Shown here in pieces: positions 4,955 through 5,273 of a DNA stretch of 5,273 nt. Positions within the stretch are counted from its first letter, which is position 1, and each line of letters starts with the position of its first letter. A program made the position numbers and the translations under genes. The notes beneath the pieces were generated by a model. The model searched no databases. It saw only the letters and a list, made by a program, of their open reading frames with translations, and was not told where the DNA came from. This stretch comes from UBA11606 sp039815945 (GTDB lineage Bacteria > Actinomycetota > Acidimicrobiia > Acidimicrobiales > Aldehydirespiratoraceae), in contig JBCBYI010000247.1 of the NCBI GenBank assembly GCA_039815945.1, forward strand, positions 1-5,273, read 5' to 3'.

Positions 4955-5273
4955 GTGGCACCCGGGGAGCACGACGGAGACGAGTTCATCAGCCGCCACC
5001 GGCCCGCACCCGCCGACCGCACGTGGCAGCACCCCTCGGAATTCGGCGCTGCTCGCCGTCAGGCCAAGCGCCGGGCCGACCGACGGGTCCTCGCCGTCGG
5101 CGCCGTCTCGGCGATCACCGGAGCGCTCTTCGTCGGGTTGGCATGGTACCTGAGCGACCCGGGGAGCGACGTGCGGGTCGTCACCCAACTGGTCACCGCC
5201 GTGCCGGTCGAATCGGTCGCGCCACGGGTCACCTCGGCCGACGACTGGGCCGGCACCGTGGCCCAAGAGGCGC
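4955..5273 (+). CDS. Membrane-anchored protein, probably trypsin-like (S1C) protease, N-terminal part
   Basis: An open frame from the GTG at 4955 runs past the right edge, giving 106 residues. Residues 1-43 are polar and basic and include TWQHPSEF at 23-30. One membrane segment lies at about 44-65 (VLAVGAVSAITGALFVGLAWYL). A Val/Thr-rich stretch follows, then DDWAGTVAQEA at 96-106, where the extracytoplasmic domain should begin. From memory, actinobacterial HtrA-like trypsin proteases often carry a short W-x-HPSE cytoplasmic motif before a single membrane helix, and their protease domain begins with a similar helix; this is the basis of the call. No catalytic His, Asp or Ser lies within the visible part, so the enzyme class is inferred. 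The start is supported by the -10 box. The gene is divergent from moaE. Confidence 0.62.
   Translation, partial: MAPGEHDGDEFISRHRPAPADRTWQHPSEFGAARRQAKRRADRRVLAVGAVSAITGALFVGLAWYLSDPGSDVRVVTQLVTAVPVESVAPRVTSADDWAGTVAQEA

Noticed and set aside
4870..5022. A 51-residue N-terminal extension of MoaE
   Set aside because: It would overlap the divergent gene and ignore the -10 box placed six bases before the ATG at 4869.
1..5273. CRISPR, tRNA, rRNA, insertion sequence or phage signals
   Set aside because: I saw no direct-repeat arrays with spacers, no cloverleaf-like segments, no terminal inverted repeats and no transposase or integrase motifs on either strand.

Overview
The window is very GC-rich with strong G/C bias at third codon positions. 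Every complete gene that I can close ends in TGA, and several genes start flush against a TANNNT -10 box, as in leaderless transcripts. These traits, a DivIVA-domain protein, a YlbL-type PDZ/Lon protease and an MreB all point to Actinomycetota. An Acidimicrobiia-like (Ilumatobacter-type) genome is my best guess, but this is inference from style and gene content, not from a marker gene. I see no RNA gene, CRISPR array, insertion sequence, phage gene or other sign of mobility. Coding density is high and no gap without a gene exceeds about 140 bases.

Left part (1-1868). A DivIVA-domain gene runs off the left edge on the minus strand. Upstream of it, also on the minus strand, is a complete membrane-anchored PDZ-Lon (S16) protease of the YlbL type. 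A short plus-strand gene for a small membrane protein diverges from it across about 130 bases.

Middle part (1870-3154). A minus-strand gene for a small protein with a compact N-terminal domain and a long Pro/Glu/Ala-rich tail converges on the small membrane-protein gene with one base between their stops. Across a 136-base divergent promoter region lies a plus-strand HEAT-repeat protein gene.

Right part (3156-5273). A tightly packed minus-strand operon reads moaE (large subunit of molybdopterin synthase), then a 69-residue single-pass membrane protein, then mreB. The first junction is a GTGA overlap. The second junction has two bases between stop and start, and mreB appears to start at CTG. 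The mreB stop converges on the HEAT-repeat gene, again with one base between stops, so there is no mreC or mreD behind it. At the right edge a divergently transcribed gene encodes a membrane-anchored protein with a cytoplasmic WQHPSE motif, probably a trypsin-like (S1C) protease, cut off by the window end.

The window looks like ordinary core chromosome for envelope and growth proteins (DivIVA, MreB, YlbL, membrane-anchored protease). I see no evidence of a defence, toxin or mobile system. The most notable points are the CTG start of mreB, the unknown small membrane protein coupled to it, the repeated leaderless promoter layout, and two convergent junctions that share the same palindromic double stop.
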